Source of the DNA: JAUIAI01 sp041396585
GTDB taxonomy: Bacteria; Pseudomonadota; Gammaproteobacteria; Burkholderiales; Burkholderiaceae_E
DNA length: 64,000 bases
Assembly: GCA_041396585.1 (NCBI GenBank)
Contig: JAWKYG010000001.1
Location: 62,001 to 126,000 of the forward strand
Direction: 5' to 3'
This document shows, piece by piece, positions 9,347 to 19,651 of the stretch. A program made the translations under genes and the position numbers. How positions within the stretch are numbered: position 1 is the stretch's first letter; every line of letters begins with the position of its first letter. Below the pieces are notes generated by a model. It searched no databases, had not been told where the DNA came from, and saw only the letters and a program-made list of their open reading frames with translations.

Positions 9347-10024
9347 ATGGCACTGCATGGAACCGCTTTCATCGCGATCTGGCACGATCTCGCGCCCGGA
9401 TTCGAATCTGAATTCGAGCGCTGGCATACCGAGGAGCACATGCCGGAGCGGCTGGGCGTGCCGGGTTTTCTGCGTGGCACGCGCTACATGAACTGGGATC
9501 AAGCGCCGCGTGTGTGCTTCACGCTCTACGAGCTCTCGCACATCGAGGTTTTTCGATCCCCGGGCTATCTGGCGCGCCTGAATGCGCCAACCGATTGGAC
9601 CCACCGCGTCCAGCCCGGTATGACGAATTTTCTGCGCGGGTCCTGCGAGACGCTGGTATCTCTCGGGCAGGGAATCGGCGGCGCCGTGGCCAGTGCGCGG
9701 ATCACGGTCGACGAAGCCGGCTCAGGCGACATCACTGCGAAGCTGGCGGCGGTGGCCTTCAAGGTCAATGCGCTGCCCGGAGTGACCTCGACCCACCTGG
9801 GCCGTCACGCCGCGCGCTTCGCCGGCCTGGCCACGGCGGAGTCGGGGCTGCGCCCGCCGGCACCCGAATCACGTTTCGACTATGTGTTGATGTTCGAGGG
9901 TATCGATCTGGAAACGCTCGAACGCGCGTCCACCGGGGTTCGGCATGGGCTGCTCGATGCCGGTGCGCGCGAAGCGGAGATCGGATGCTATCGGCTGTCC
10001 TATCAGCTGCGAGCCCCCGTCTGA
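9347..10024 (+). CDS. Two-domain alpha/beta-barrel (EthD/DUF4286-like) protein
   Basis: 225-aa protein that looks like two ferredoxin-like domains in tandem. The first (about 1-110) has FIAIWHDLAPGFESEFERWHTEEHMPERL, a pattern seen in EthD-like and DUF4286-like proteins where the WHTEEHMPER segment forms the first helix. The second (about 115-225) is more divergent. No signal peptide is visible. Such proteins occur with catabolic enzymes, but no reaction can be named. The start at 9347 has no strong ribosome-binding site. It is related in fold to the protein at 7579. Confidence 0.6.
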   Translation: MALHGTAFIAIWHDLAPGFESEFERWHTEEHMPERLGVPGFLRGTRYMNWDQAPRVCFTLYELSHIEVFRSPGYLARLNAPTDWTHRVQPGMTNFLRGSCETLVSLGQGIGGAVASARITVDEAGSGDITAKLAAVAFKVNALPGVTSTHLGRHAARFAGLATAESGLRPPAPESRFDYVLMFEGIDLETLERASTGVRHGLLDAGAREAEIGCYRLSYQLRAPV

Positions 10025-10143
10025 TCGTATTGCCGTCGCGCCCGGCGGTATCCCCGAGCCACAAGCGATTCGTGCGCCAGGCTGAGCGCTCCTGGCGCAA
10101 CGGATACTAGAATGAAGGCCTCTCACGTGGCCGAGGAATGGAC

Positions 10144-10851
10144 ATGAATGCCCGATCCGCACTGCTTCTGGGCCTGTCGATCGCACTGGGCCTGGCGGCC
10201 GCGGCCTGGATGCATGCCCGCGGCGCCCTGGAAGCCCGCATGCTCGATCGCAGCGTCACGGTCAAGGGGCTGGCCGAGCGCGAGGTCGCGGCCGATGTGG
10301 TCATCTGGCCGATCCGGTTCACCGCCGCCGACAACGAGCTCGAGGCCCTGTATGAGCGTCTGCAGGCCGATACCGCCAAGGTCGAGAAGTTCCTGCTGGC
10401 CGCCGGTATCGAGCGCACCGCCATCAGCACCGCGCCGCCGGCCGTGACCGACAAATTCGCCCAGGCCTATGGTTCGGGCGAGACCGCGAGTCTTCGTTTC
10501 GTGGCCAACCGCAGCGTGACCGTGCATACCAACCGGATCGAAGCGGTGCAGAAGGCGATGCAAAATGCGCTCGAGCTCGGCCGTCAGGGCGTTACGCTGA
10601 GTGGCGATTTCGATTCGCGGCCGCTGTACCTCTACACCAAGCTCAATGAGCTCAAGCCCGGCATGGTGGAAAGCGCCACCAAGGAGGCGCGCGCGGTGGC
10701 GCGCAAGTTCGCCGATGACTCGGACAGCCGCCTGGGCAAGATACGTCGTGCCTGGCAGGGGCAGTTCAGCATCGAGGATCGCGACCAGAACAATCCGCAG
10801 ATCAAGCGGGTCCGCGTGGTGTCGACGATCGAGTATTACCTGTCGGACTGA
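10144..10851 (+). CDS. SIMPL domain-containing (DUF541/YggE-like) exported protein
   Basis: About 235-aa protein with an N-terminal membrane segment or signal (SALLLGLSIALGLAAAAWM) followed by a SIMPL domain (VTVKGLAEREVAADVVIWPIRF, then VTVHTNRIEAVQKAM). Family proteins such as YggE are envelope proteins linked to oxidative stress protection, and the biochemical role is poorly known. Two ATGs are possible (10138 and 10144). GAGGA lies about 7 bases before 10144, which is preferred. It is a stand-alone gene facing the convergent deacetylase-family gene. Confidence 0.85.
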   Translation: MNARSALLLGLSIALGLAAAAWMHARGALEARMLDRSVTVKGLAEREVAADVVIWPIRFTAADNELEALYERLQADTAKVEKFLLAAGIERTAISTAPPAVTDKFAQAYGSGETASLRFVANRSVTVHTNRIEAVQKAMQNALELGRQGVTLSGDFDSRPLYLYTKLNELKPGMVESATKEARAVARKFADDSDSRLGKIRRAWQGQFSIEDRDQNNPQIKRVRVVSTIEYYLSD

Positions 10852-10917
10852 GCCGCAATGCCGTGCGTACGTGCGATCGTGCCTTTTCCAAGGCCGGTTG
10901 GCAAAACCATTGCGCGC

Positions 10918-11837
10918 CTAGTCCAGCAAGGCCTTCAGATGCGCGACCACGCTGCGCGCGAGCACATCGGGCACATAGCCACCTTCGAGCATCGACAGCA
11001 GTCGGCCCCCGGCATGGCGCTTGGCCAGCGCAAGGACGCGCGCTCACCCAGCGGTATCGTCATCGACCAGCCGCATATCGGACATGTCGTCATGGAGATG
11101 ACCGTCGAAGCCGGCCGATATGAACACGAACTGTGGTGCGAAGCGATCGAGCGCCGGCAGCCACCGGCTTTCGATTGCGGCGCGAAAGGCGGCACCGTCG
11201 GTGCCTGCCGGCATCGGCAAAGCGACCAGATTGGGCGCCGGGTGCTCGATGCCGGAATGCGGAAGTAGAACGGATGCTGGAACCAGGAGCAGAGCAATAC
11301 CGCTCATCGCCCCGGAAGATCTCCTCGGTGCCATTGCCGTGGTGTACATCGAAATCGACGATGGCGATGCGTTGCAGACCATGGGCGGCGAGCGCATGGG
11401 CGGCCGCCACTGCCACATTGTTGAAGATGCAAAAGCCCATGGCGCCGGAGCGCTTGGCATGGTGGCCGGGGGGGCGCACCGCGCAGAAGGCGGCGGACAG
11501 TCTGCCGGCGGCAATCAGGTCGACGCCCACAACGCCGGCGCCTGCCGCATGCAGCGCCGCGGCCAGGCTGCCCGGCGACATGATCGTATCGCCGTCCAGG
11601 GCGATGCTGGTATCCGCCGGTGCGATGGCCATGATGTGATCGACATAGTGCGGGTCATGCACGCCCGGCAAAGCTGTTCCCGGCTTGCCCGGGGCGCCCC
11701 TGGTGATGAACCAGCACGGCATCCAGTCCCGAGGCGATCAGGCATTCTCGATCGCTTCCGAGCGGATCGATGCTTCCGGATGTCGGCCCCGGATCGTGGC
11801 CGCGGCAAGAAGCGTCATGCGTGATGTAACCAAGCAT
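10918..11837 (-). pseudogene. Histone deacetylase/AcuC/acetylpolyamine amidohydrolase family protein (frameshifted)
   Basis: All hallmark segments of a class II-like bacterial histone deacetylase family protein are present but spread over frames: MLGYITHDA at the start (11837), VRPPGHHAKRSGAMGFCIFNN, IAIVDFDVHHGNGTEEIF, FISAGFDGH, and LLSMLEGGYVPDVLARSVVAHL before the TAG at 10918. These zinc enzymes remove acetyl groups from lysines or polyamines. Frame changes are needed near 11700, 11290 and 11040. It begins 14 bp after the stop of the PatZ-like acetyltransferase on the same strand, suggesting an acetylation writer/eraser operon. The conserved active-site residues argue for a functional gene with assembly indels, but this cannot be decided from sequence alone. 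Confidence 0.8.
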
Positions 11838-11851
11838 CGGATCAGGCGCCG

Positions 11852-12405
11852 CTACAGGGCGCGCTCGAAACCGAAGCTCGCGCGAGTCCGAATCGGCCAG
11901 GTGATGAAGCCCAGTTCGGACATCAGCTTCAGCATCGGTGCGTTATCGCGTAGCACGGTGCCTTCGATGCGCGTCAGGCGCTGATCACGGGCGGCGTCCA
12001 TCAGCGCCTTCATCAGACGGGTGCCGACCCCCTGACCCTGCAGCCGTTCCGACACCACGATGGCAAATTCACAGCTGCGGTTATCGGGATTGATCGCATA
12101 GCGGGCAACGCCTTGCTGAAGCGCCCGGCCCTGCTCGATCGTGAGTGCGACCAGCGCCATCTCACGCCGATAGTCGATCTGCGTGAAGCGGGCGAGCATC
12201 TCCGGGCTCAGTTCGCTGATCGAACCCATGAAGCGATAGTGCCTGGCCGCCGGTGACAGCGCGCGCACGAAGGCCGCTTCGGCCTGGGCATCCTCGGGCC
12301 GGATCGGGCGGATCGTCAGCGGCGTGCCGTCTGCCAGATGCTCGTGGCGCACCAGATGACGCGGGTAGGGATGGATCGCGACATGGTCATAGGGATCGCC
12401 GCCAC
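11852..12405 (-). pseudogene. PatZ-like protein lysine acetyltransferase, C-terminal GNAT part
   Basis: This frame encodes a GNAT acetyltransferase domain (LTIRPIRPEDAQAEAAFVRALSP, then FAIVVSERLQGQGVGTRLM, the acetyl-CoA-binding Q/RxxGxG/A loop). It is preceded in the same frame by YDHVAIHPYPRHLVR, the usual linker in YfiQ/PatZ-type proteins. It belongs to the same gene as the acyl-CoA-synthetase-like part upstream; a single frame change around 12401-12418 (a GC-rich run) separates them. An isolated ATG at 12352 could start a shorter GNAT-only protein. PatZ-type enzymes acetylate lysines of acetyl-CoA synthetase and other metabolic enzymes. Confidence 0.75.
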
Positions 12406-14537
12406 CGCCGGGCGGACGTCCTTGGTCTGCGCATCCACGGCAAGAACGCCCGAGGGCCCGGCGATCAGCGGGTTGATGTCCAGCTCGGTGACGTGGGGCA
12501 GCTCGCAGACCATGTCCGAGATGCGCAGCAGCACATCGATCACGGCGTCACGGTCGACCGCGGGCCGATCGCGGAAGGCATCGAGCAGACGGGCCACCCG
12601 GGTCTGGTCGATCAGGCGATTGGCCAGTACCGCATTGAGCGGCGGCAAGGACACGGCGCTGTCGCGCAGCAGCTCGACCATCGTGCCACCGGCGCCGAAC
12701 ATGATCGCCGGGCCGAAGATCGGGTCCCGGCTGACGCCGACCACCAGTTCGCGCCCGTTTTCCAGTCGCGCCATCGCCTCGACCGTGACTCCCCGGATCT
12801 CGGCCTGCGGCCGCGCCGCCGCGGCCGATTCCGTGACCTCATCAAACGCCCGCTTGACGTCGACCGCCGACGGGATGCCCAGGCGCACGCCGCCGACATC
12901 GGACTTGTGCAAGATCTGCGGCGATCGGATCTTGATCGCCACCGGATAGCCGACGGTTTCGGCGGCGACGAGCGCCTGCGCCGCGGTGTCCGCTTCGAGG
13001 GTGAGGCTGATCGGAATGTGGAAGGCGCGCAGAAGCGCCTTGGACTCGGTGTCCGAAAGCATCGACCGGCCCTCGCCGAGCGCGCTCTCGATGATCATGC
13101 GGGCGCCGTCGAGGTCGGGGTTCGCGTCATCATGCTGCGGGCCCGGTACCTCGAGCGCAAGCTGTTGATTCTGATAGTGGCGGGCCAGGTAGTGAAAGGC
13201 CTCGACCGCCAGCTCGGGGCTGGTGAAGTCCGGAATGCCGTGCGAGGACAGCAGCTCGCGCCCCGCGGCCACCGCTGTTTCGCCCATCCAACAGGCCAGC
13301 AGGGGTTTGCCGTTCGATGGCGCAATGGCATCGATGACGGCCTGCGCGACCGCGCCCGGATCCGTCATCGCCTGGGGCGTGAGCATCACCAGCACCCCGT
13401 CGAATCCCGGGTCGGTCAGTGCGGTGGAGACCGCTTTGCCGAATTGTTCCGGTCTGGCATCGCCCAGCACGTCGATCGGGTTGGCACGAGACCAGAAGGG
13501 TGGCAGCGCGCGATCGAGCGCGGACAGTGTCTGCTCGCAGGGCGAGGGTAGCGCGATGTTCAGATCGCCAGCCCGGTCAGCGGCGAGCACCCCGGCGCCA
13601 CCGCCGTTGGTGATGATGCCAAGGCGGTTGCCGCGGGCCCGCAGGCCGGGCGAGAGGATCTCGGCGGCGGCGAACAGCTGGTCGAACGTGAGAACACGGA
13701 CCGCACCGGCCCGGGCCAGCGCGGCATCGAAGACGGCGTCATTGCCGATCAGCGCCCCGGTATGCGTCTGTGCAGCCTTCGAGCCGCCAGCGTGGCGGCC
13801 GGCCTTGAGCACGATCACAGGCTTCAGGCGCGCCGCATGCCGCAGTGCCGAGATGAACGCGGGGGCGTCGCGCACGCCCTCGATATAGAGCAGGATCGCG
13901 CTGGTTTGCTCGTCAAGGGCAAGCAGATGCAGCACGTCCCCGAAACCGATGTCCAGGGAATTACCCAGTGACACCAGCGCTGAGAAGCCGAGGTGATGCG
14001 GTGCGGCCCAGTCCGAGATGGCCGATAGCAGCGCCCCCGACTGTGAGACGAGCGCCAGGTGCCCGCGCGGCGTCCGGGCGCGCAGAAAGCTGGCGTCCAT
14101 CGCCTGCCAGGGGCGCACCAGGCCGACACAGTTCGGTCCGAGCAGGCGAACGCCGGCCTTGCGCGCGGCATCGAGCAATGTGCCGGCCAGCGATTGACCG
14201 TCGCCGCCGCCTTCGCCGAAACCGGCTGAGATCACGATCGCATTGCGGGTGCCCGCCTCACCGCATTGCCGGATGATCTCGGCGACCGTGGTTGCCGGAG
14301 TGGCGATCACCGCCAGATCGACCGCCTGGCCGGCATCGGCCGGTGTCGGATGGCGAAGTGTGTCGCCGATGGCCAGCGAATACTTCGGGTTGATGGCGAG
14401 CAGCGGCCCGGCGAGCCGGCGCGGCGCATGTTCTGGGCACCCAGAGCGCCGACGTTGTCCGGAAGCGCGGCGAGGCGCAGGCTGCGGCGACGGACGCCGG
14501 ATTGAACCAGCGCGTACAACCAGCAGTTGCGTTGCAT
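12406..14537 (-). pseudogene. PatZ-like protein lysine acetyltransferase, CoA-ligase/ATP-grasp part
   Basis: Large N-terminal part of a YfiQ/PatZ-type acetyltransferase, related to ADP-forming acetyl-CoA synthetase. Domains in order are a CoA-binding Rossmann domain, a succinyl-CoA-ligase-like domain (LALVSQSGALLSAI, then KAGRHAGGSKAAQTHTGAL), and an ATP-grasp domain (VAIKIRSPQILHKSDVGGVRLG to ELDINPLIAGPSG). The main open frame is 12316-14310. The first ~75 codons are split over frames (FNPASVA, then DNVGALGAQNMRRAG, then LLAINPKYSLAIGDTL), pointing to indels near 14500, 14450 and 14410. The likely start is the ATG at 14537. With the GNAT segment that follows, the full protein would be near 890 residues, the usual family length. 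Confidence 0.8.
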
Positions 14538-14836
14538 GGCGATCTCACGACGGCTGAATGGGAGAATTGCGCGCGATCCGCGGGCGGTCGCTGGCAGTAG
14601 TGAGCATACAGAATCGCGCCGAAAGCGGGCAGGGTCAGCGGCGGCAAAGAAGCCCGGATCGCTGCTATCGCGACAGTTGAGCCTGCCACTGGCGCTCAGG
14701 CGGGCCGACCGATAAAATTCTGGATTATTTGAGATAATCGCCATCGACGCCTCTCGCTTGCAGCACCGGTGAAGACGCATTTCACAAGGTATCCAACCGG
14801 CTCCAGACCACCGTGCTGCTTACGCTGAACATAAGC
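14538..14836. other. Intergenic stretch between the PatZ-like gene and the FAD oxidoreductase remnant
   Basis: About 300 bp with no recognisable gene. It is less G+C-rich near 14710-14750, where an A/T-rich patch (around ATAAAATTC and TTATTTGAGATAAT) could hold divergent promoters. No convincing open frame, repeat or RNA gene was seen. Confidence 0.4.
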
Positions 14837-16050
14837 GGATTTCGCTCCGCACCCCCGATCGCCGCGCCTATGATGTCATCATCGTCGGCGGCGCGATCAT
14901 GGGGTCGGCAAGCGCCTGGTTCCTGGCTGCGAATCCGGATTTCAGAGGCCGTGTGCTGGTCATCGACCGTGGTCGAGTTTCCAGAGCTGTTCCACGGCCC
15001 GCACCAACTCCTGCATCCGTCAACAGTACTCTGACCGAGCTCCACAATGTCCGCGTCTCGCAGTTCGCGGCACAGTTCATCAAGGATCTGCGCCATCAGA
15101 TGGGTGACGACGAACGGGTGCCGAATCTGTCGATTCATACGTTCGGCTATCTGTATCGCCGGCGATCAGGCAGGGGGCCGATGTTCTGCGCGCGAATCCA
15201 GGCTGGTGCAACGCGCTGCCGGCGCTGCGACCAGTTCTCGGCGGACGAGATCGCCAGGCGGTGGCCGTTCCCACCGGCTGGACGATATCGTGCTCGGTTC
15301 CATCAACCGGGTCGATGAGGGCTATTGGGACAGCAGCACCGTGTTTGCATTGGTTCCAGCGCCTGGCGCGCGCGAGCGCCGACGTCGAGTACGTGGCCAA
15401 TCGAGGTCGTGGCGGTGCGTCGTGACCCTTCGGGCTGCGGGTCACCGGCGTCGCGCTGGCCTCGGGCGAGGAGATCGCCTGCGCCTGTCTGGTCAATGCC
15501 TGCGGCCGCGAGCGCGCAGCTCGCGGCGATGGCCGGCCTGGAACTGCCGGTGGAGCCACCTGTGATTCACCTGGATCGTGCGCGCGCGCGAAGCGCCTCG
15601 CGCATGACCTGCCGCTGACCATCGACCCCAGTGGTGTGCATGTGCGTGAGAACGGTGGCGGTGACCACCTACATGTGCGGCAGCCATGCCGACCGACCCG
15701 CCGGTCGATCCCGATGACTTCACCATGGACCGGAAGCACAAGACCCATGTCTGGCCGGCTCGGCCGCGCATTCCGGCGTTCAGCGAACTGCGCATGCGAC
15801 CCTTGAATGGGCGGGCCGCTATGCCTGCAACGTGTTCGATCAGAATGCGATTCTCGAGGCCGCACCCGCAACTGCCGGGTATTCCTGTTCATCAACGGCT
15901 TTTCAGGTCACGGGCTACAGCGTCGCCGGCCATGGGCCGGGGGCTGAGCCGGTGGCTCACCTATAGCGAGTACGCACGCTGGATCTGAGCCCGTTTCATT
16001 GCGATCGGATCGTTCGCCGAGCCTCACTGATCGAACGTGCCGTGATCTGG
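14837..16050 (+). pseudogene. FAD-dependent oxidoreductase (DAO/sarcosine oxidase-like), multiply frameshifted
   Basis: Remains of a DAO-family flavoprotein, which oxidises amines or amino acids. The N-terminal FAD motif is intact (YDVIIVGGAIMGSASAWFLAA). It is followed by LNVRVSQFAAQFIKDLRHQM-like sequence, then in shifting frames VTGVALASGEEIACACLVNACG, LTIDPSGVHVREN, and the family's C-terminal signature FINGFSGHGLQ, with EYRTLDLSPFHCDRI at the end. At least six frame changes are needed. No start codon with a ribosome-binding site is visible. The order of motifs is complete, so the locus is either a decaying gene or a low-quality stretch of assembly. It is convergent with the GST remnant. 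Confidence 0.75.
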
Positions 16051-16059
16051 GCGGATCGT

Positions 16060-16702
16060 CCGGCGCCGGTCGCCTCACCAACGCAGAACGGCCTGGAGCG
16101 GCCGGACGCGCCCGATAAGCGCGTCCCCAGGCGCGCAAGCGAGCGCTCGCCCGGCGGGTGCCCCGCGAAACGCGAGAACTGCAATGCCGCTGCCAGCGTG
16201 CAATCAGCCACCGAAGACGGTCTCGCCACAGAGCAGAGGCCGATCATCGCCGAGCGGTCTCGAGTAATCCAGTGCGGCTGCATAGCCACTACGGGCTCAG
16301 ACCGCCCGCTCCGGATCGGCCGGCAGCCCCAGCGGCGGCGCCGTTGCATGGACGTGCGACGCGATCCGAGGATGGCGGGCCGCGGCTCGATCACCGTGCG
16401 CTCCAGGTTGGCCACCATGGGCGCAGGCCTGCGCCCGCCGCTGCCGGCGCGCCGTCGTTGAACCGGTCCTCGAGGTAGTTGATGATCGCCAGCGATTCGA
16501 TCAGGTGTGAGCCATCATCCAGTTCGAGCACCGGCAGCGTGCCGAACGGATTGCGCGCCAGGTGTTCAGGTTCGCGGTGCGGCCTTGACGTGTTGACCGC
16601 GATCTGTTCGATCGGCAGCGGCTGGCCGTGCTAACTGCGCGTTCGGCCAGATAGAGCATCACCTTGAACAGTTCGGTGCCAGCGGCACCAGACCAGCTTC
16701 AT
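16060..16702 (-). pseudogene. Glutathione S-transferase (frameshifted)
   Basis: Read in several frames this is a GST: an N-terminal thioredoxin-like part beginning near 16702 (MKLVW, then ELFKVMLYLAERA), then NPFGTLPVLELDDGSHLIESLAIINYLEDRF, and a helical C-terminal part (MVANLERTVIEP, VVAMQPHWIT, DCTLAAALQFSRFAGHP). GSTs conjugate or dehalogenate electrophiles with glutathione in the cytoplasm. It lies between two FAD enzyme remnants and may have belonged to the same aromatic-compound gene group. The exact 3' end is unclear because the last frame runs on past the usual domain end. Confidence 0.7.
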
Positions 16703-16877
16703 CTTCGGTCTCGTTCAGAAACTGACGGGCGCTGGCTTGTGTTCAGATACGCCTTGGGTAGCAGGAGACGATATCGTATTCCGCCTGCGCAGCCGCACCA
16801 TGACACCCGTTCGGCCGTTGTCCGGGGCCTGCCGTGGCGCCTGTTGCCACGGTTTGCCGATGCGGGAAGAGATGTCG

Positions 16878-18497
16878 ATGGCCAGTAGTCGACGATCGAT
16901 GTGTTGATCGTGAGGCAGTCGCAGCCTGATGCTGGCTCGTGAAGCCGGGCAGCACCAGCATCGCCATAGCGGTGGACAGGGTCGACCGTGGCCACCGCAC
17001 CGCAGGCCAATGCCACGCAGCGCGCTCGATGGAGCACTATCGGCGCCTGGGATTGCCGATGAGATTCGCGCGCTCCGGTATGCCGGCCGACCATCCGACC
17101 GATGTCGCCTATTTCCACCACCTTCGCAGGCTATGAACTCGGCGCGTCACCCGGATGCCGGGGTTCAGCGAACCGCTGCCGGTGCGCGCTCGAGCGGTCT
17201 GGAACGGCGCCAGTGCCACACCGGGTCGCCCGGAAGTCACGAGTCGAGCAGACCTTGCTGCGCCATGCAGGCATTGTCGCGTGCATATCTCCGTTCGATA
17301 CCGAGGCCGGTTTCGAACAAGACTCATGTACGTGACCGCGACGGTGCAAGCGGCCGGCGGCGGCGAACCGAGCCGGTTCATGCCCGCTATCTGTTTGCAG
17401 CCGACCAGTTCCACCAGAGCCTGAACGTCGGCTGGGCATCGCGTTACAGGGTGACGATCCACGTCAGCGCGACTTCATGGGCGGGCGGATGTTTGTCGAT
17501 CTATCTCGATGCGCCGGCTCTCACGAGATTGGGCATCGAGCGCGCCTGGATGTACTGGACCTTGACGTCGGCGTGCACTGCTGGCAACGGTCGACGGCCG
17601 AGGCAGTTTCCGCGCTGCACACCCATTGCGCGACGGCGGGTTCGCAGCGGCGATCACTGAAGAGGACGCACGCGCGTGTTTCTGCAGGCGCTCGGACGGG
17701 AGAATCCCGTTTCGGATCACCGGCATCATATCATCGACGGCCGGGCGCGTTGGTGGCGGATCGCTTCTCGCAGAGGCCGGGTGTTCCTGGGCGGCGATGC
17801 GGTCCATCTGTTCACGCCCACCGGCGAGATGGGCTACTTCTGGCGGTCGGATGCGGCGAACATCGGCTGGAAGCTGGCCGCTGTGCTCGCGCCCAAAGAC
17901 CGATCCCGCTGCTCGGCAGCTACGGCTCAACGCCGGCCGATTGCGCAGCGCAACACCAGTTTCAGCGCTGGCCTTCGCGCCAGTTCGTTGGGACTCTATG
18001 TGCCATCGCCGGCCATCGAGGACGAGGGGCCTGCCAGCGAGGCTCGCCGGGCCTCGCGCCGGCGCTGTGCGCCAGCACGGAGAGCGCGGTTCGATCGCCG
18101 GCTTCACCTTCGGCGCCCGGATCGGCCTTCTCCAGGTGATCGTGACGGGTACGCCCGCGCGGTGCCGGATTCACCCGATGTGTTCGTGCCCAGCGGCAAG
18201 GCGGTGGGCGAGGCACTGCATCCAGTTGGCCGACGGCCGGTCCCTGTTCGATGCGTTCGGATTCAGGTATGGACGCTGCTCGGCCGGCCCGCGCGAGCCG
18301 CTCGATCGGTTCGCCGCCGAGGCGGCTGCCCACTGGCCTCGATCGACGCTGCTGGATGCTTCGCGACGAGCCGGTGGCGATTGATCTCTATGAGCGGATC
18401 TGGCGCTGATCCGCCCCGACCAGATGGTGGCCGCTGGCCGCGGTCAGCGGCCGACGCCTCCGCGATGGCGCAGGTGCTCGACCGGGTCACCGCGCTG
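16878..18497 (+). pseudogene. FAD-dependent aromatic monooxygenase (PheA/TfdB type), multiply frameshifted
   Basis: Segments of a flavoprotein aromatic hydroxylase occur in order but in changing frames: IDVLIVGG near the start, RSMEHYRRLGL and DEIRAL, YLFAADQ, GGRMF and IYLDAPAL, the GD motif GRVFLGGDAVHLFTPTGEMG followed by AANIGWKLAAVLA, RPIAQRNT, SLGLYVPSPAIEDEGP, GFTFGARIG, and the C-terminal IRPDQMVAW-like and ASAMAQVLDRVT. Such enzymes hydroxylate phenolic compounds using NADPH and O2. Ten or more indels would be required to restore it, the worst case in the window. The start near 16878 is approximate. Confidence 0.7.
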
Positions 18498-18559
18498 AAT
18501 CGGCGGCCGCCGATTGCCCTCACCGATCGCCGTCAGCGGGCGTTGCCTTGGGCACGCTA

Positions 18560-19479
18560 CCGTCCCAGGTGGCCGGCTCTGCAGATCCCCGCCGGCGAAA
18601 CGCTCCATCGCCCAGGTCGGCACAACGCCAACGATCATCAGGGCCAGCGCCCAGGCGGTGGTCTGATCCGCGCCCGGCAGGAACCAGTCAAAGCCGGTGG
18701 TCACGGTCTTACGACCGAGCCGTCCGCGCGCGCGGTATCCATCAGTATCTTCGCGTGTGCTTCCATGGCCAGATGACCGCCAGCGAACCCAGCACGAACC
18801 CGGTCATCAGCGCGATCGTCGGTGTGCCAGCGCGCGAATCTCCAGCGAGCAGCCTGAGCGTGTTGATCACAGCCCAGCGCCATCGGCAGCCAGAATGCCG
18901 AACCCATCGGCTGACCGCGCCGAGCACGAGCGCATAGTTGCCCATCATGATCAGGACGAACGATCCGGACAGCCCGGGCAGGATCATGCTGCAGATCGCC
19001 ACGACGCCGCAGACGAAGACATACCAGCCGCTCGGATCCTCGCTGGCCGGCGCCAGCAGCGCGATGCCGGCCGCGATCGATGCACCCAGGGCCAGCGCGA
19101 TCACGCAGCCCGGGTGCCAGCGGCCGACGCGACGGCCAACGTAATAGATCGACACCAGGATCAGGCCGAAGAAGAAGGCCATGGTCTCGATCTCGTGCGT
19201 CTTCAGCAAGCGCTCGAGCAGTTTCGCCAGGGTGACGATGCCCACGGCGACACCGGCCAGCAGTGAGGCCATGAACGGGCCGTCGACCGTGCGCCAGGCG
19301 CGTTCGAGATGGCCGGCGCGCAGCATGCGCAGGGTTTCGCCACCAAACTTGCCCAGTGCGGCCAGCAGGCGCTCGTAAACCCCGGTGAGCAGGGCGATGG
19401 TGCCGCCCGAGACCCCGGGGATGACATTGGCGGCACCGATGGCCAGGCCAGTGAGGAACAGACGCAACATGGCAGGCAT
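18560..19479 (-). CDS. DUF368-family membrane protein (PopT-type undecaprenyl-phosphate flippase family)
   Basis: Polytopic inner-membrane protein. The N-terminus has the DUF368 signature (GLAIGAANVIPGVSGGTIALLTGVYERLL) and a second, mirrored motif mid-protein (ICSMILPGLSGSFVLIMMGNY), typical of the inverted-repeat DUF368/DedA-like flippase families that recycle undecaprenyl phosphate. The continuous frame spans 18742-19479. Beyond about 18890 and 18740, frame changes lead to a further hydrophobic segment (ALALMIVGVVPTWAMERF) matching the family's expected C-terminal length, ending near 18560. One or two indels are therefore likely. The 3' end overlaps no convincing gene. Confidence 0.75.
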
Positions 19480-19628
19480 TGCAGAGCAAGGAGGGCCTGT
19501 GATCTTGCCGTCAACGCGGGCTCATCAGGCGCCGGGTGTGGGATTCGGCCCGAAAGGCGTGGACGCTGGGTACAGGGTGGGCGATCGACGGCGGTTCGCA
19601 CGCCGGCCAGATCGTCGGTGCCCGGCAA

Positions 19629-19646
19629 CGGCCCCGCACGGGGCCG
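19629..19646. terminator. GC hairpin just downstream of purU
   Basis: Perfect 7-bp stem (CGGCCCC/GGGGCCG) with a 4-nt loop, 6 bp past the purU stop codon. No U-tract follows on the minus strand, so termination would have to be Rho-dependent or inefficient. Confidence 0.4.
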
Positions 19647-19651
19647 CGGCC

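Noticed and set aside
12316..12420. A free-standing GNAT gene separate from the CoA-ligase-like gene
   Set aside because: The linker upstream of the GNAT part (HVAIHPYPRHLV) stays readable in the GNAT frame and is typical of the fused PatZ proteins, so one frameshifted gene is more likely.
12253..13551. 432-codon open frame on the plus strand
   Set aside because: Antisense to the PatZ-like gene, which has strong domain evidence.
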